Shown: positions 10,307 to 20,156 of the stretch, one piece after another
Layout: each line of letters starts with the position of its first letter
Numbering within the stretch: the first letter of the stretch is position 1
Source of the DNA: Mesorhizobium loti
Lineage (GTDB): Bacteria; Pseudomonadota; Alphaproteobacteria; Rhizobiales; Rhizobiaceae
Reading direction: 5' to 3'
Assembly (NCBI RefSeq): GCF_002858745.1
Contig: NZ_PJRO01000001.1
Coordinates: forward strand, 558,001 to 622,000
DNA length: 64,000 bases
Translations under genes and position numbers: made by a program
Notes under the pieces: generated by a model
Database searches by the model: none
Told to the model about the DNA's origin: nothing
Seen by the model: the letters and a program-made list of their open reading frames with translations, nothing else

Positions 10307-10699
10307 CTAATACCATCCCACCGCGACCTGAGCCTCTTCCGACATGCGGTCGGGCGTCCATGGCGGATCGAACACCATCTTGACCTCGACGCCGGAAACG
10401 CCTTCCACGGCGCCGACGGCATTCTCGACCCAGCCCGGCATCTCGCCGGCCACCGGGCAGCCGGGCGCGGTCAGCGTCATGTCGATCTTGACCGCGCGGT
10501 CATCCTCGATGTCGATCTTGTAGATCAGGCCAAGCTCATAGATGTCGGCCGGGATTTCCGGGTCATAGACAGTCTTCAGCGCCGAGACGATATCGTCAGT
10601 GATGCGCGCCAGTTCGTCGGCGGGAATGACAGAGACGGGAGCAGCGTCGGCTGGCGCCGCCTGCGGCGTCTCTGTCTCGGTGATCGTAGCGTCTTCCAT
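10307..10699 (-). CDS. sufT: SUF-associated DUF59/MIP18-family protein (SufT-like)
   Basis: The 130-aa product has a variable Ala/Pro/Thr-rich N-terminus (about residues 1 to 30) and a MIP18 (DUF59) domain with the signatures VYDPEIPADIYELGLIY and TLTAPGCPVAG, which includes the conserved Cys. Such proteins help Fe-S cluster maturation or delivery. The ATG at 10699 lies 4 bases after the sufS stop, so translation is probably coupled. The frame remains open into sufS, but that extension overlaps sufS and is not family-like. Position within the suf operon supports the role strongly. Confidence 0.9.
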   Translation of the reverse strand: MEDATITETETPQAAPADAAPVSVIPADELARITDDIVSALKTVYDPEIPADIYELGLIYKIDIEDDRAVKIDMTLTAPGCPVAGEMPGWVENAVGAVEGVSGVEVKMVFDPPWTPDRMSEEAQVAVGWY

Positions 10700-10703
10700 G
10701 GCT

Positions 10704-11948
10704 TTATCCGAAGAATTTCCGTGCTTTTTCCAGCGCCTCGACAAGCGCGTCAACCTCGGCGCGTGTGTTGTACATGCCAAAGGATGCCCTGCATGTGGAG
10801 GTGACGCCGAAGCGTTTCAACAGCGGCTGGGCACAATGCGTGCCTGCACGCACAGCAACACCTTGCCGATCGATCACCATCGAGACGTCGTGGGCATGGA
10901 TGCCCTTGAGTTCGAAGGAGATGATGGCGCCCTTGTCCGGCGCATCACCGAAGATGCGCAGCGAATTGATTGAACGCAGCCGCTCATGCGCATAGGCCTT
11001 CAAATCGGCCTCGTGTGCCGCGATACGCTCCCGACCGACCGATTCCATGTATTCGAGCGCAGCACCCAGGCCGATCGCCTGCACGATCGGCGGCGTGCCG
11101 GCCTCAAAACGGTGCGGCGGATCGTTGTAGGTGACGACATCCTCCGTCACCTCCTCGATCATCTCGCCGCCGCCCATGAAAGGCCGCATGGCCTCAAGCC
11201 GCTCCTTCTTGCCGTAGAGCACACCGATACCGGAAGGGCCGTAGACCTTGTGGCCGGTGAAGACGAAGAAGTCGCAATCGAGATCCTGTACATCGATCGG
11301 CATATGCACCGCGCTCTGGCTGCCGTCGACCAGCACCGGAATGCCGCGCTGATGCGCGATCCGGCAAATCTCCTTGATCGGCGTCACCGTGCCCAGCGCG
11401 TTCGACATCTGGGTGATGGCGACCAGCTTGGTACGATCGGTCAGACGCTTCTCGAACTCCTCGATGTGGAAGGCCCCGAAATCGTCCACCGGCACCCAGA
11501 CCAGCCTGGCGCCCTGGCGCTCGCGGATGAAATGCCACGGCACGATGTTGGAATGGTGCTCCATGATGGAGAGCACGATCTCGTCGCCTTCGCCGATGTT
11601 CGGCATGCCCCAGCCGTAAGCCACGGTGTTGATGGCGGCGGTGGTGTTCGAGGTGAAGACGATGTTGTCGGTGCTCGGTGCATTCAGGAACCGCCGCACG
11701 GTTTCACGTGCCTTTTCATAGGCATCGGTGGCCGCGTTCGACAGGAAATGCAGGCCGCGATGGACGTTGGCATATTCCTGCGAATAAGCATGCTGGATGG
11801 CGTTCAGCACAGCCTGCGGCTTCTGCGCCGAGGCGCCATTGTCGAGATAGACCAACGGCTTGCCGTAGACCTGGCGCGACAGAATCGGGAAATCGTGGCG
11901 GATCGCCTCGACGTCGTAGGGAGCGGTAGTGTTCAGCACGTGATCCAT
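10704..11948 (-). CDS. sufS: Cysteine desulfurase SufS
   Basis: PLP enzyme (group II cysteine desulfurase) that takes sulfur from cysteine and holds it as a persulfide for cluster assembly. The 414-aa protein has the PLP-binding Lys in FFVFTGHKVYGPSGIG and the catalytic Cys in VRAGTHCAQPLL, with the short active-site loop of group II enzymes. It is the fifth gene of the suf operon, separated from sufD by 94 bases that hold a long inverted repeat. No SufE is encoded nearby. A second cysteine desulfurase of the other (group I-like) class opens the operon at 15815. Confidence 0.98.
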   Translation of the reverse strand: MDHVLNTTAPYDVEAIRHDFPILSRQVYGKPLVYLDNGASAQKPQAVLNAIQHAYSQEYANVHRGLHFLSNAATDAYEKARETVRRFLNAPSTDNIVFTSNTTAAINTVAYGWGMPNIGEGDEIVLSIMEHHSNIVPWHFIRERQGARLVWVPVDDFGAFHIEEFEKRLTDRTKLVAITQMSNALGTVTPIKEICRIAHQRGIPVLVDGSQSAVHMPIDVQDLDCDFFVFTGHKVYGPSGIGVLYGKKERLEAMRPFMGGGEMIEEVTEDVVTYNDPPHRFEAGTPPIVQAIGLGAALEYMESVGRERIAAHEADLKAYAHERLRSINSLRIFGDAPDKGAIISFELKGIHAHDVSMVIDRQGVAVRAGTHCAQPLLKRFGVTSTCRASFGMYNTRAEVDALVEALEKARKFFG

Positions 11949-11960
11949 TTCCTACCCAAA

Positions 11961-12037
11961 AGTGAATAGTGAGTAGTCGTCAGTCAGTAGTGAGCGTGAG
12001 TAGCGGCTGTCTGGTTCCTCACTACTCACTATTCGCT
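11961..12037. repeat. Inverted repeat filling the sufD-sufS gap
   Basis: AGTGAATAGTGAGTAGT at 11961-11977 pairs with ACTACTCACTATTCGCT at 12021-12037, 16 of 17 positions matching, around a 43-base loop. The arms and the flanking bases are themselves made of repeated AGTGA/TAGTGAGTAG units. It takes up most of the 94-base gap and could form a stable mRNA hairpin between two genes of one operon. Confidence 0.8.
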
Positions 12038-12042
12038 ACTCA

Positions 12043-13311
12043 CTACCCGTGCGTCGCGAACCAGTCGTCGAGCTTGCCTTCCAGCGTCTCGACGATCTGC
12101 TCGTCTTCGAGTTCCTCGATCACTTCCGCGACGAAAGCCTTCACCAGCAAGCCGCGCGCGGTCTTCTCGTCGATGCCGCGCGCCATCAGGTAGAAAAGAT
12201 GGCCGTGGTCGATCTCGGTGACAGTGGCGCCGTGGCCGCACTGGACGTCGTCAGCGAAGATTTCCAGCTCCGGCTTGGTCGAGAACTCGCCGTCGTCCGA
12301 CAGCAGCAAGGTGTTGCAGGCCATCTTGGCGTCGGTCTTCTGCGCATATTGATGCACATTGATCCGGCCCTGGAAGACGCCACGCGCCTTGCCGGTGACG
12401 ACGTTGCGGATCACTTCCGTCGACGTCGTGTGGGGAACGGCATGGTCGAGCACCATGGTCACGTCGGTGTGCGTGTCGCCGGCCAGAAGGTTGACGCCGC
12501 GCAGCTTGAAATCCGCACCTTCGCCCTTGGTTGCCACGACGACTTCCTGGCGCACCAGCTTGCCGCCGGCGTTGATGAAAAACAGCGTGAGCTTGGCGTC
12601 CTTGCCAAGCCACGCCTTGAACTGGGCAAGATGCGAAGCCGTCTCCGGCTGCTCCTGCACGATCAGCCAGGTCACCTCCGCACCTTCGTCCAGCGTCAGC
12701 TGGCTGATCGACGAGGTGAGTGCAGCGCCTTCGCCCGTCTGATGTTCGACGATGGTCGCCTTGGCACCCTTGCCAACGCGGACCGGCAGCCGAACATGGC
12801 TCTGGCCGCCCGCCTGCACATTCTGCAACTCGATCGGCTTTTCCAGCTCGATCCCGTCGGCAATGTCGACAAACACGCCGTCGGCGACGAAGGCGGTATT
12901 GAGGGCGCCGATGGCATCATCAGCACCGTAGAGGTCAAGCGCCGGCGCAAAGCTGCCATCAGTCAGCTTGTCGGACAGGCGAGCAAACGAAACACCCTCG
13001 ACCGTCGGGAACTTTGTGGTGGAGGCGCCGTTCAGCACCGAAACCACGGTCGAGCCCTCGATCACCGGTGCGATCGCCTTGGCGTTTGCCGAAGCATCAA
13101 AGCCCGGCACGGCTGGCAGCAAGGTGCGCAGATTGGTGTAGTGCCAGCTTTCGATGCGCTTTGTCGGCAGGCCGGCTTTCAGCGCTTCGACGGCGTTGTC
13201 GCGCCGAACCATGACCTCGCCGTCACCCGGAAGCAGCGACTGTCGCTCGCCAAAGGCGTCGATCAGCGCGGTCTCGGCCTGGGTCAACTGCGGTTGAACA
13301 TGTGCATTCAT
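12043..13311 (-). CDS. sufD: Fe-S cluster assembly protein SufD
   Basis: SufD is a subunit of the SufBC2D scaffold. The 422-aa product has the variable helical N-terminus (MNAHVQPQLTQAETALIDAF, with KRIESWHYTNLR near residue 55) and the beta-helix core. The C-terminal signature DDVQCGHGATVTEID and the following IDEKTARGLLVKAFVAEV helix are typical of SufB/SufD C-termini. It lies 10 bases after sufC. The inverted repeat downstream separates it from sufS. Confidence 0.97.
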   Translation of the reverse strand: MNAHVQPQLTQAETALIDAFGERQSLLPGDGEVMVRRDNAVEALKAGLPTKRIESWHYTNLRTLLPAVPGFDASANAKAIAPVIEGSTVVSVLNGASTTKFPTVEGVSFARLSDKLTDGSFAPALDLYGADDAIGALNTAFVADGVFVDIADGIELEKPIELQNVQAGGQSHVRLPVRVGKGAKATIVEHQTGEGAALTSSISQLTLDEGAEVTWLIVQEQPETASHLAQFKAWLGKDAKLTLFFINAGGKLVRQEVVVATKGEGADFKLRGVNLLAGDTHTDVTMVLDHAVPHTTSTEVIRNVVTGKARGVFQGRINVHQYAQKTDAKMACNTLLLSDDGEFSTKPELEIFADDVQCGHGATVTEIDHGHLFYLMARGIDEKTARGLLVKAFVAEVIEELEDEQIVETLEGKLDDWFATHG

Positions 13312-13321
13312 GACAGCCCCC

Positions 13322-14077
13322 TCAAGCAGCCTCGCCGATCACGCCGGCATACCCATTGGCTTCAAGATCGAGCGCCAGCGATTTGTCGCCAGACTTGATG
13401 ACCTGGCCCTTGTAGAGCACGTGCACGCTGTCCGGCACGATGTGCTCGAGCAGGCGCTGATAGTGGGTGATGACGACAATGGCGCGGTCGGGCGAACGCA
13501 GCGCGTTGACGCCGTCGGAGACGATTTTCAGCGCATCGATGTCGAGGCCGGAATCGGTCTCGTCAAGCACGCACAGCTTCGGCTCGAGCAGCTTCATCTG
13601 CAGGATCTCGGCACGCTTCTTCTCGCCGCCGGAGAAGCCGACATTGAGCGGGCGCTTCAGCATGGCAATGTCCATGCTGAGCGAGGCGGCGGCTTCCTTC
13701 ACCAGCTTCAGGAATTCCGGCACTTTCAGCGGCTCCTCGCCGCGCGCCTTGCGTTGCGCATTCATGGCCACTTTCAGGAATTCCATCGTCGCCACGCCCG
13801 GTATCTCCATCGGATACTGGAACGCGAGGAAGATGCCGGCGGCGGCACGCTCGGCCGGATCCATCTCCAGGATCGACTCGCCGTTGTAGAGGATGTCGCC
13901 CTCTGTGACTTCATAGTCCTCGCGGCCGGCGAGGATATAGGACAGTGTCGACTTGCCGGAGCCGTTCGGGCCCATGATGGCTGCGACTTCGCCTTTGTTC
14001 ACCGTCAGGTTCAGCCCACGGATGATCTCGGTGCCGTCATCGGCGATGCGGGCATGCAGGTTCTTGATCTCAAGCAT
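13322..14077 (-). CDS. sufC: Fe-S cluster assembly ATPase SufC
   Basis: SufC is the ABC-type ATPase of the SufBC2D complex. In 251 aa it has Walker A GPNGSGKST (residues 36 to 44), the ABC signature FSGGEKKRAEI, Walker B KLCVLDETDSGLD and the H-loop VITHYQR. The protein has no membrane segment, as expected for this soluble ABC ATPase. It starts 26 bases after sufB and ends 10 bases before sufD, in tight operon spacing. Confidence 0.98.
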   Translation of the reverse strand: MLEIKNLHARIADDGTEIIRGLNLTVNKGEVAAIMGPNGSGKSTLSYILAGREDYEVTEGDILYNGESILEMDPAERAAAGIFLAFQYPMEIPGVATMEFLKVAMNAQRKARGEEPLKVPEFLKLVKEAAASLSMDIAMLKRPLNVGFSGGEKKRAEILQMKLLEPKLCVLDETDSGLDIDALKIVSDGVNALRSPDRAIVVITHYQRLLEHIVPDSVHVLYKGQVIKSGDKSLALDLEANGYAGVIGEAA

Positions 14078-14103
14078 TTGTTCTTCCTGAATCTTTTGAA
14101 CGG

Positions 14104-15633
<1,530 letters not shown>

Positions 15634-15814
15634 AAGCGTTCTCCATCCATGCCGAGGTCAAGGCCCGGCCGTTTTCAAACTATGGCACCGCCGACCCGAT
15701 ACGGGCCGTGCTTGGCGGCGTAAGTTCCATATAGTGTGCTCCGGCCAAGAAAACACCCGGCCAATCAGGAACACACGGCTCTACCAGGCCGAAGCCTGAA
15801 TTCCTTGCCGCCCT

Positions 15815-16975
15815 TCAGGCGGCTCTTTCCCGCGCGGCGCGGCGAGCGGCAATGCCAGCCAGCGCCTTGCGAAACCGTTCGACGTCCTCTGCGGTCGTGG
15901 CGGCGCCAATCGACACCCGCAGCGCCCCGCCTTCCTCACCATGGCCCATCGCCTTCAGCACATGACTCGGCCCGACCTTGCCGGACGAACAGGCTGACCC
16001 CGCCGACAGCGCGATGCCCGCCAGATCGAATGCGATCTGCGCCGTCTCGGCCTTGGTGCCCGGAATAGCGAAGAACGTCGTGTTGGCAAGGCGTTCCACG
16101 CGCTTTCCGAAGATTTCGGCATCCAGCACCAGTTCGGTCACGATCGCCTCGATGGCGTCACGACGCTGCCGGACGGCCTCGATATCGCGAAGTCCAGCAA
16201 GCGCTTCACGCGCTGCCGCACCGAAACCGGCGATGGCGGCGAGGTTCTCCGTGCCGCCGCGATGGCCCTTTTCCTGGCCACCGCCCGGCACCAGAGGCAA
16301 CGGCATCATCAGATCGGAAGCGGCGACGATGGCGCCTATACCCTTGGGGCCACCGATCTTGTGCGAAGATAGAATCAAATAATCCGCATAAGGCACTGAC
16401 ATGTCGAGCGGAATGCGCCCCGCTGCCTGCACCGCATCCACGACCAGGACGCCTCCCGCCGCCTTCACGATCACGGCGACCTCAGCCACAGGCTGAATGA
16501 CGCCGGTCTCGTTGTTGGCGGCATGGATGGCGACCAGAGGCAGGCCTTCGGCCTTATCATGGCTGGCGAGCGCCAATGCCAAAGCATCCAGGTCGACGAT
16601 CCCATCCGACGTCACACCGATGCGCGTGACCTTCTCTCGCACGAAACGGCCGCCATTCAGCACACAGGGGTGGTCGGCCTCGGAAACATAAAGGTGCGCC
16701 ATGCGCAGAGCAGCCCGCCCCATACGCCAGTCAGGAGAGAGCAGCGCTACCGCCGCCTCGGTCGCGCCGGATGTGAAGATGACATGGTCCGGCTTGGCGT
16801 TGACCAGCGCCGCCACATCGCGGCGCGCGTCCTCGATGAGCCGCCGCGCGGCGCGGCCTTCTGCATGCACCGAGGATGGGTTTGCCGCATCGAGTGCCGC
16901 GACCACAGCCGAACGCGCCGCAGGAAGCAGCGGCGCACTGGCATTGTAGTCGAGATAGGCGCGAGGCTCGGCCAT
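15815..16975 (-). CDS. Cysteine desulfurase, IscS/NifS class, first gene of the suf operon
   Basis: PLP-dependent desulfurase that supplies sulfur for Fe-S clusters and possibly tRNA thiolation. The 386-aa protein has the PLP Lys in LILSSHKIGGPKGIGAI and the catalytic Cys in the longer mobile loop LSAGSACSSGKVGPSHVL, which marks the group I (IscS/NifS) class, unlike the SufS at 10704. It opens the operon; an Irr-type box lies about 130 bases upstream. An internal GAAGGG ribosome-type site precedes the ATG at 16975. I leave the symbol blank because iscS and nifS are used inconsistently for this position in rhizobia. No IscR gene accompanies it here. Confidence 0.93.
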   Translation of the reverse strand: MAEPRAYLDYNASAPLLPAARSAVVAALDAANPSSVHAEGRAARRLIEDARRDVAALVNAKPDHVIFTSGATEAAVALLSPDWRMGRAALRMAHLYVSEADHPCVLNGGRFVREKVTRIGVTSDGIVDLDALALALASHDKAEGLPLVAIHAANNETGVIQPVAEVAVIVKAAGGVLVVDAVQAAGRIPLDMSVPYADYLILSSHKIGGPKGIGAIVAASDLMMPLPLVPGGGQEKGHRGGTENLAAIAGFGAAAREALAGLRDIEAVRQRRDAIEAIVTELVLDAEIFGKRVERLANTTFFAIPGTKAETAQIAFDLAGIALSAGSACSSGKVGPSHVLKAMGHGEEGGALRVSIGAATTAEDVERFRKALAGIAARRAARERAA

Positions 16976-17106
16976 TTCGCTCGGTGCTTTCCCTTCAAAA
17001 CCCGCTCTCGCAGAGAGAAGCGTTATTTCCTTGAAATTCCAAGGCCAGCCGTCCTATTACGCGGCTTGCGGCAGCAATGGCAGAGCCTTACATCTCAGCC
17101 ATGCAG

Positions 17107-17123
17107 TTTTGAACAGTTCTAAA
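17107..17123. promoter_or_regulatory. Irr-type (ICE) operator upstream of the suf operon
   Basis: TTTTGAA-CAG-TTCTAAA matches the rhizobial Irr/iron control element TTTAGAA-N3-TTCTAAA at 13 of 14 defined positions. It lies 131 bases before the desulfurase/suf operon on the left and 95 bases before the hydrolase gene on the right. The suf operon is the likely target, because Irr represses or activates iron and Fe-S genes in rhizobia when iron is low. The rest of the 243-base gap shows nothing else. Confidence 0.6.
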
Positions 17124-17218
17124 CTAGCTTCTAGGTAGACGCTCGCCTTGCGTCAAGCTTGGATTGAGCCGGAGCGGGAATTGTTCGAACGCCTTAGAGC
17201 GTACACCAGGAGTTATTC

Positions 17219-17893
17219 ATGCCAGAGGTCATTTTCACCGGTCCTGCCGGCCGCCTTGAAGGTCGCTACCAGCCTTCCAAGGAAAAGAGCGCGCCAATCG
17301 CCATCGTCCTGCACCCGCACCCGCAGTTCGGCGGCACGATGAACAACAAGATCGTCTACGACCTCTTCTATATGTTCCAGAAGCGCAATTTCACGACGCT
17401 GCGCTTCAATTTCCGCAGCATCGGCCGTAGCCAGGGCGAGTTCGACCACGGCACCGGCGAACTTTCGGACGCCGCAGCAGCACTCGACTGGGTGCAGTCC
17501 TTGCATCCCGATTCCAAAAGCTGCTGGGTGGCCGGCTATTCCTTTGGCGCCTGGATCGGCATGCAGCTTCTGATGCGCCGTCCGGAGATCGAAGGCTTCA
17601 TCTCGGTAGCACCGCAGCCCAATACCTATGATTTCTCCTTCCTTGCCCCCTGCCCGTCGTCGGGCCTGATCATCCATGGTGATGCCGACAAGGTGGCACC
17701 GGCCAAGGATGTGCAGGGCCTGGTCGACAAGTTGCATACCCAAAAGGGCATCACCATCACCCAGAAGACGCTTCCCGGCGCCAATCATTTCTTCGCCAAT
17801 GATGCCGAACTGCTGCTTGAGGAATGCGCAGACTATCTCGACCGGCGTCTCGCCGGCGAACTCGCCGACCCGCGCCCGAAGCGGCTGCGCTAG
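17219..17893 (+). CDS. Alpha/beta hydrolase
   Basis: The 224-aa protein belongs to a small alpha/beta hydrolase group common in alphaproteobacteria, marked by the N-terminal GPAGRLEGRY and the block LHPHPQFGGTMNNKIVY. The nucleophile elbow is GYSFGAWIG (Ser about residue 106), the acidic residue is probably in IHGDADKVAP and the catalytic His in GANHFF near residue 182. No lid or signal peptide is seen, so it is a cytoplasmic enzyme; the substrate is unknown. AGGAG stands before the ATG. It is followed 37 bases later by a GNAT gene on the same strand. Confidence 0.92.
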   Translation: MPEVIFTGPAGRLEGRYQPSKEKSAPIAIVLHPHPQFGGTMNNKIVYDLFYMFQKRNFTTLRFNFRSIGRSQGEFDHGTGELSDAAAALDWVQSLHPDSKSCWVAGYSFGAWIGMQLLMRRPEIEGFISVAPQPNTYDFSFLAPCPSSGLIIHGDADKVAPAKDVQGLVDKLHTQKGITITQKTLPGANHFFANDAELLLEECADYLDRRLAGELADPRPKRLR

Positions 17894-17930
17894 AACAATC
17901 CTGGCGGTCAGGTCGACAGCAGGATCGGAC

Positions 17931-18356
17931 ATGAAAATCAGACTCTCTGCCAAGCGCGACACTGCGCGCCTGGTCGACATCTGGCTCGCCGCTGTGCGCG
18001 CCACGCATCATTTCCTGACCGAGGATGACATCGAGTTCTTCCTGCCCCGGCTGCGCGATCTCCACATATCGGCACTGGAAGTCCATGTTGCCGAGGGCGA
18101 TGATGGTGATCTGCTGGGATTTGCCGGGCTGGACGGCGCAAATCTCGAAATGCTGTTCGTCGACCCGACCCACCACGGACGCGGCATCGGCAAACTATTG
18201 ATCGACCATGCTGTCGCACTGAAGGTGGACGTCAATGAGCAGAACCCCGGCGCGCTTGCCTTTTATCTCAAGTGCGGGTTCACCCAGGTCGGGCGTTCCG
18301 AGCTCGATGGCTCGGGAAAACCCTTCCCGCTGCTGCATCTCGCACAGTTGGGCTGA
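17931..18356 (+). CDS. GNAT-family N-acetyltransferase
   Basis: The 141-aa protein has the GNAT fold: LEMLFVDPTHHGRGIGKLLI carries the acetyl-CoA binding R/Q-x-x-G-x-G/A motif (here HGRGIGK, near residue 80), and NPGALAFYLKCGF is the usual motif B. Similar small acetyltransferases (YjaB-like) have unknown or varied acceptors. The ATG at 17931 was chosen from the family N-terminus; the frame stays open upstream within the hydrolase gene. It probably shares a transcript with the hydrolase. Confidence 0.88.
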   Translation: MKIRLSAKRDTARLVDIWLAAVRATHHFLTEDDIEFFLPRLRDLHISALEVHVAEGDDGDLLGFAGLDGANLEMLFVDPTHHGRGIGKLLIDHAVALKVDVNEQNPGALAFYLKCGFTQVGRSELDGSGKPFPLLHLAQLG

Positions 18357-18437
18357 GACAGTCGTAAACCGCAACAGGCGCATTGCTGGCGGGGCGCATT
18401 GACGGCAGGGTGGCCTTGGAGAAGAAGGACTTTACCC

Positions 18438-19091
18438 TTGTATCAGCCGCCCCATTTCAACGAGACCCGCCTCGAAGTCCTGCACGCATTGATCCGTGCG
18501 CATCCGCTGGGGCTCCTGGTTTCCAATGGCGCGGACGGGCCGGTCGCTGACCCGGTCCCATTCCTGCTCGACGCAGAAGCCGGCACGCACGGCAAACTCA
18601 GAGCGCATCTGGCCAAAGCCAATCCGCACTGGCGGCTGCTTGCCGAAAATCCATCGGCCAAGGTTCTGATCGTCTTCCAGAGCAGCGATGCCTATGTCAC
18701 GCCGTCCTGGTACCAAACCAAGCGCGAAACCGGCAAAGTGGTGCCAACCTGGAACTATGCCATCGTGCAGGTGCGCGGAACGGCAAAGATCATGGACAAC
18801 AGCGCTTGGCTTGCACAACAGATCGCCGACCTTACCGGCCAGCAGGAAGATGGGCGCGAGCATGCCTGGGCGGTCACCGATGCCCCACCGGAATTCATAC
18901 AGTCTCAGATCAAGGGCATTGTAGGAATAGAAGTCACCATCGAAGACATCACCGGTAAATGGAAGGTGAGCCAGAACCGGCCGGTTGCCGATCGCGAGGG
19001 CGTGGCGACCGGCCTCGACCAAGAAGCCTTGCCGCACTCGCCCGATATGGCCGCACTGGTGCGCCGCTATGGCGGGCTGGAGCAGGGATAA
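18438..19091 (+). CDS. FMN-binding negative transcriptional regulator, PaiB family
   Basis: The 217-aa protein matches the PaiB family, a split-barrel flavin-binding fold named for a Bacillus protease-regulation protein. Family landmarks are the very N-terminal YQPPHFNETR, the block PVADPVPFLLD near residue 40, VTPSWYQTK near 95 and the C-terminal GIEVTIEDITGKWKVSQNR. The start is a TTG at 18438, because the residues from there (YQPPHF) are the normal family N-terminus and AAGGA lies 7 bases upstream; there is no ATG in position. The DNA-binding role is inferred from the family name only. Confidence 0.9.
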   Translation: MYQPPHFNETRLEVLHALIRAHPLGLLVSNGADGPVADPVPFLLDAEAGTHGKLRAHLAKANPHWRLLAENPSAKVLIVFQSSDAYVTPSWYQTKRETGKVVPTWNYAIVQVRGTAKIMDNSAWLAQQIADLTGQQEDGREHAWAVTDAPPEFIQSQIKGIVGIEVTIEDITGKWKVSQNRPVADREGVATGLDQEALPHSPDMAALVRRYGGLEQG

Positions 19092-19103
19092 TGTCTGCCT
19101 TGA

Positions 19104-19202
19104 GCAATTCCAGGAAAAGTGCGTAGCGGTTTTCCACCCGGAATTGCGTAAAACAAAGAGTTAGGGCGTTTCCGCGGTTCCGTGAAAAACGGAAACGCTC
19201 TA
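19104..19202 (-). repeat. RIME-like intergenic repeat, copy B (reverse)
   Basis: Reverse-complement copy of the element at 8154: it reads GCAATTCCAGGAAAAGTGCG, then the CCGGAATTG block, and ends with the GTTTCCG/CGGAAACGCTCTA palindrome. It fills the gap between the PaiB-like gene and the convergent PAP2 gene, touching the PAP2 stop codon. Confidence 0.8.
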
Positions 19203-20057
19203 GTGCTGGGTCACAGGCGTGTTGTGGACAGCATGCGAACTTGAGGACCGTTCTGTTTTCGGCGTGCGCCAGACAGTCCGCCTCAAGCGGGGCAGGCCAA
19301 CCGGGTTTGAGCGGAACAGGAAACCCAGGCGAGCACAGACGACCGCCGCCACCACGGCCAGGCCAAAACCGAGGCCGAAGCCGACAATGGTGTCGCTGGG
19401 GTAATGGGCGCCGACAAAGATGCGTGTTGCGGCGAACCACAGTCCAAAAAGCAGAAACCAGTATTTTCCACGCGGGAACAAGAGCACCAGAACTGCGGTG
19501 ACCGAGCCGATCGTAGTGGCGTGACCAGATGGGAAGGAAGCAAAGATCGCTTTCACGGTGAGCGGATGAAACGAGAACGCTCCATACTCGTCAAAGAGTG
19601 CGGGGCGCGCGCGGCCAAACAGTATTTTCAAGACGATGGTCAGCAGCCCCGGCAAGCCGACCGCGACAAGCACGAAAAGCGCAATCGAGGTGCGATTGTA
19701 AACGGCGATAAGCTGCTTGCGCCCCAGACGTGACCAGTCGATCTGATTGGCAACCAGCACCCACGCCGCAGCCGGCCAGAGATACCATTCCCCCAGGCCC
19801 AACGGGGTGGACATTTCCGCTAACGCACCAAAAACCGGGTGCCAATCGCGCACCGAAGCGTGATCGAGATAGATAGCGGCCAGTCCCGCCAGAAGAACAC
19901 AGCCTATCGTCCAAGGCAGCCAGAATATCCGGTCATACTGAGCCGGTCGTTGACGGATTCGGCGGCCAATCACCGCAAAGGTGGTGGCCGTGTTCGTCCA
20001 ACTCTGCGCGAGCACGCGCTGCAATAGCGGCCGCGATGGCGCGCCAGCGTCCTTCAT
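19200..20057 (-). CDS. PAP2-family phosphatase, integral membrane
   Basis: The 285-aa protein has the three acid phosphatase motifs of the PAP2 superfamily: KILFGRARP, FPSGH and TRIFVGAHYPSD, with the catalytic His residues in the last two. About six membrane segments are visible, placing the active site on the periplasmic side. Relatives act on phosphatidic acid, undecaprenyl pyrophosphate or lipid A phosphates. The ATG at 20057 is preferred over a TTG 6 bases earlier because AAGGGG lies 8 bases before it. It stands 99 bases after the lipid glycosylation operon on the same strand, which makes a lipid A or undecaprenyl substrate plausible, though this is inference. Its last residues overlap the RIME-like repeat. 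Confidence 0.92.
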   Translation of the reverse strand: MKDAGAPSRPLLQRVLAQSWTNTATTFAVIGRRIRQRPAQYDRIFWLPWTIGCVLLAGLAAIYLDHASVRDWHPVFGALAEMSTPLGLGEWYLWPAAAWVLVANQIDWSRLGRKQLIAVYNRTSIALFVLVAVGLPGLLTIVLKILFGRARPALFDEYGAFSFHPLTVKAIFASFPSGHATTIGSVTAVLVLLFPRGKYWFLLFGLWFAATRIFVGAHYPSDTIVGFGLGFGLAVVAAVVCARLGFLFRSNPVGLPRLRRTVWRTPKTERSSSSHAVHNTPVTQH

Positions 20058-20156
20058 AGTCAATGCCCCTTACCCCAGTTCCGCCAACCAGCGGCAGCAA
20101 CACATCGGTAGAGTGACGCTATCATGACGGATCATCAAGGTCTGGCTAATGAATGG

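Noticed and set aside
11951..12045. CRISPR-like array of ACTCACTA units
   Set aside because: Units are too short and irregular, with no spacers and no cas genes; it is an inverted repeat in an operon gap.
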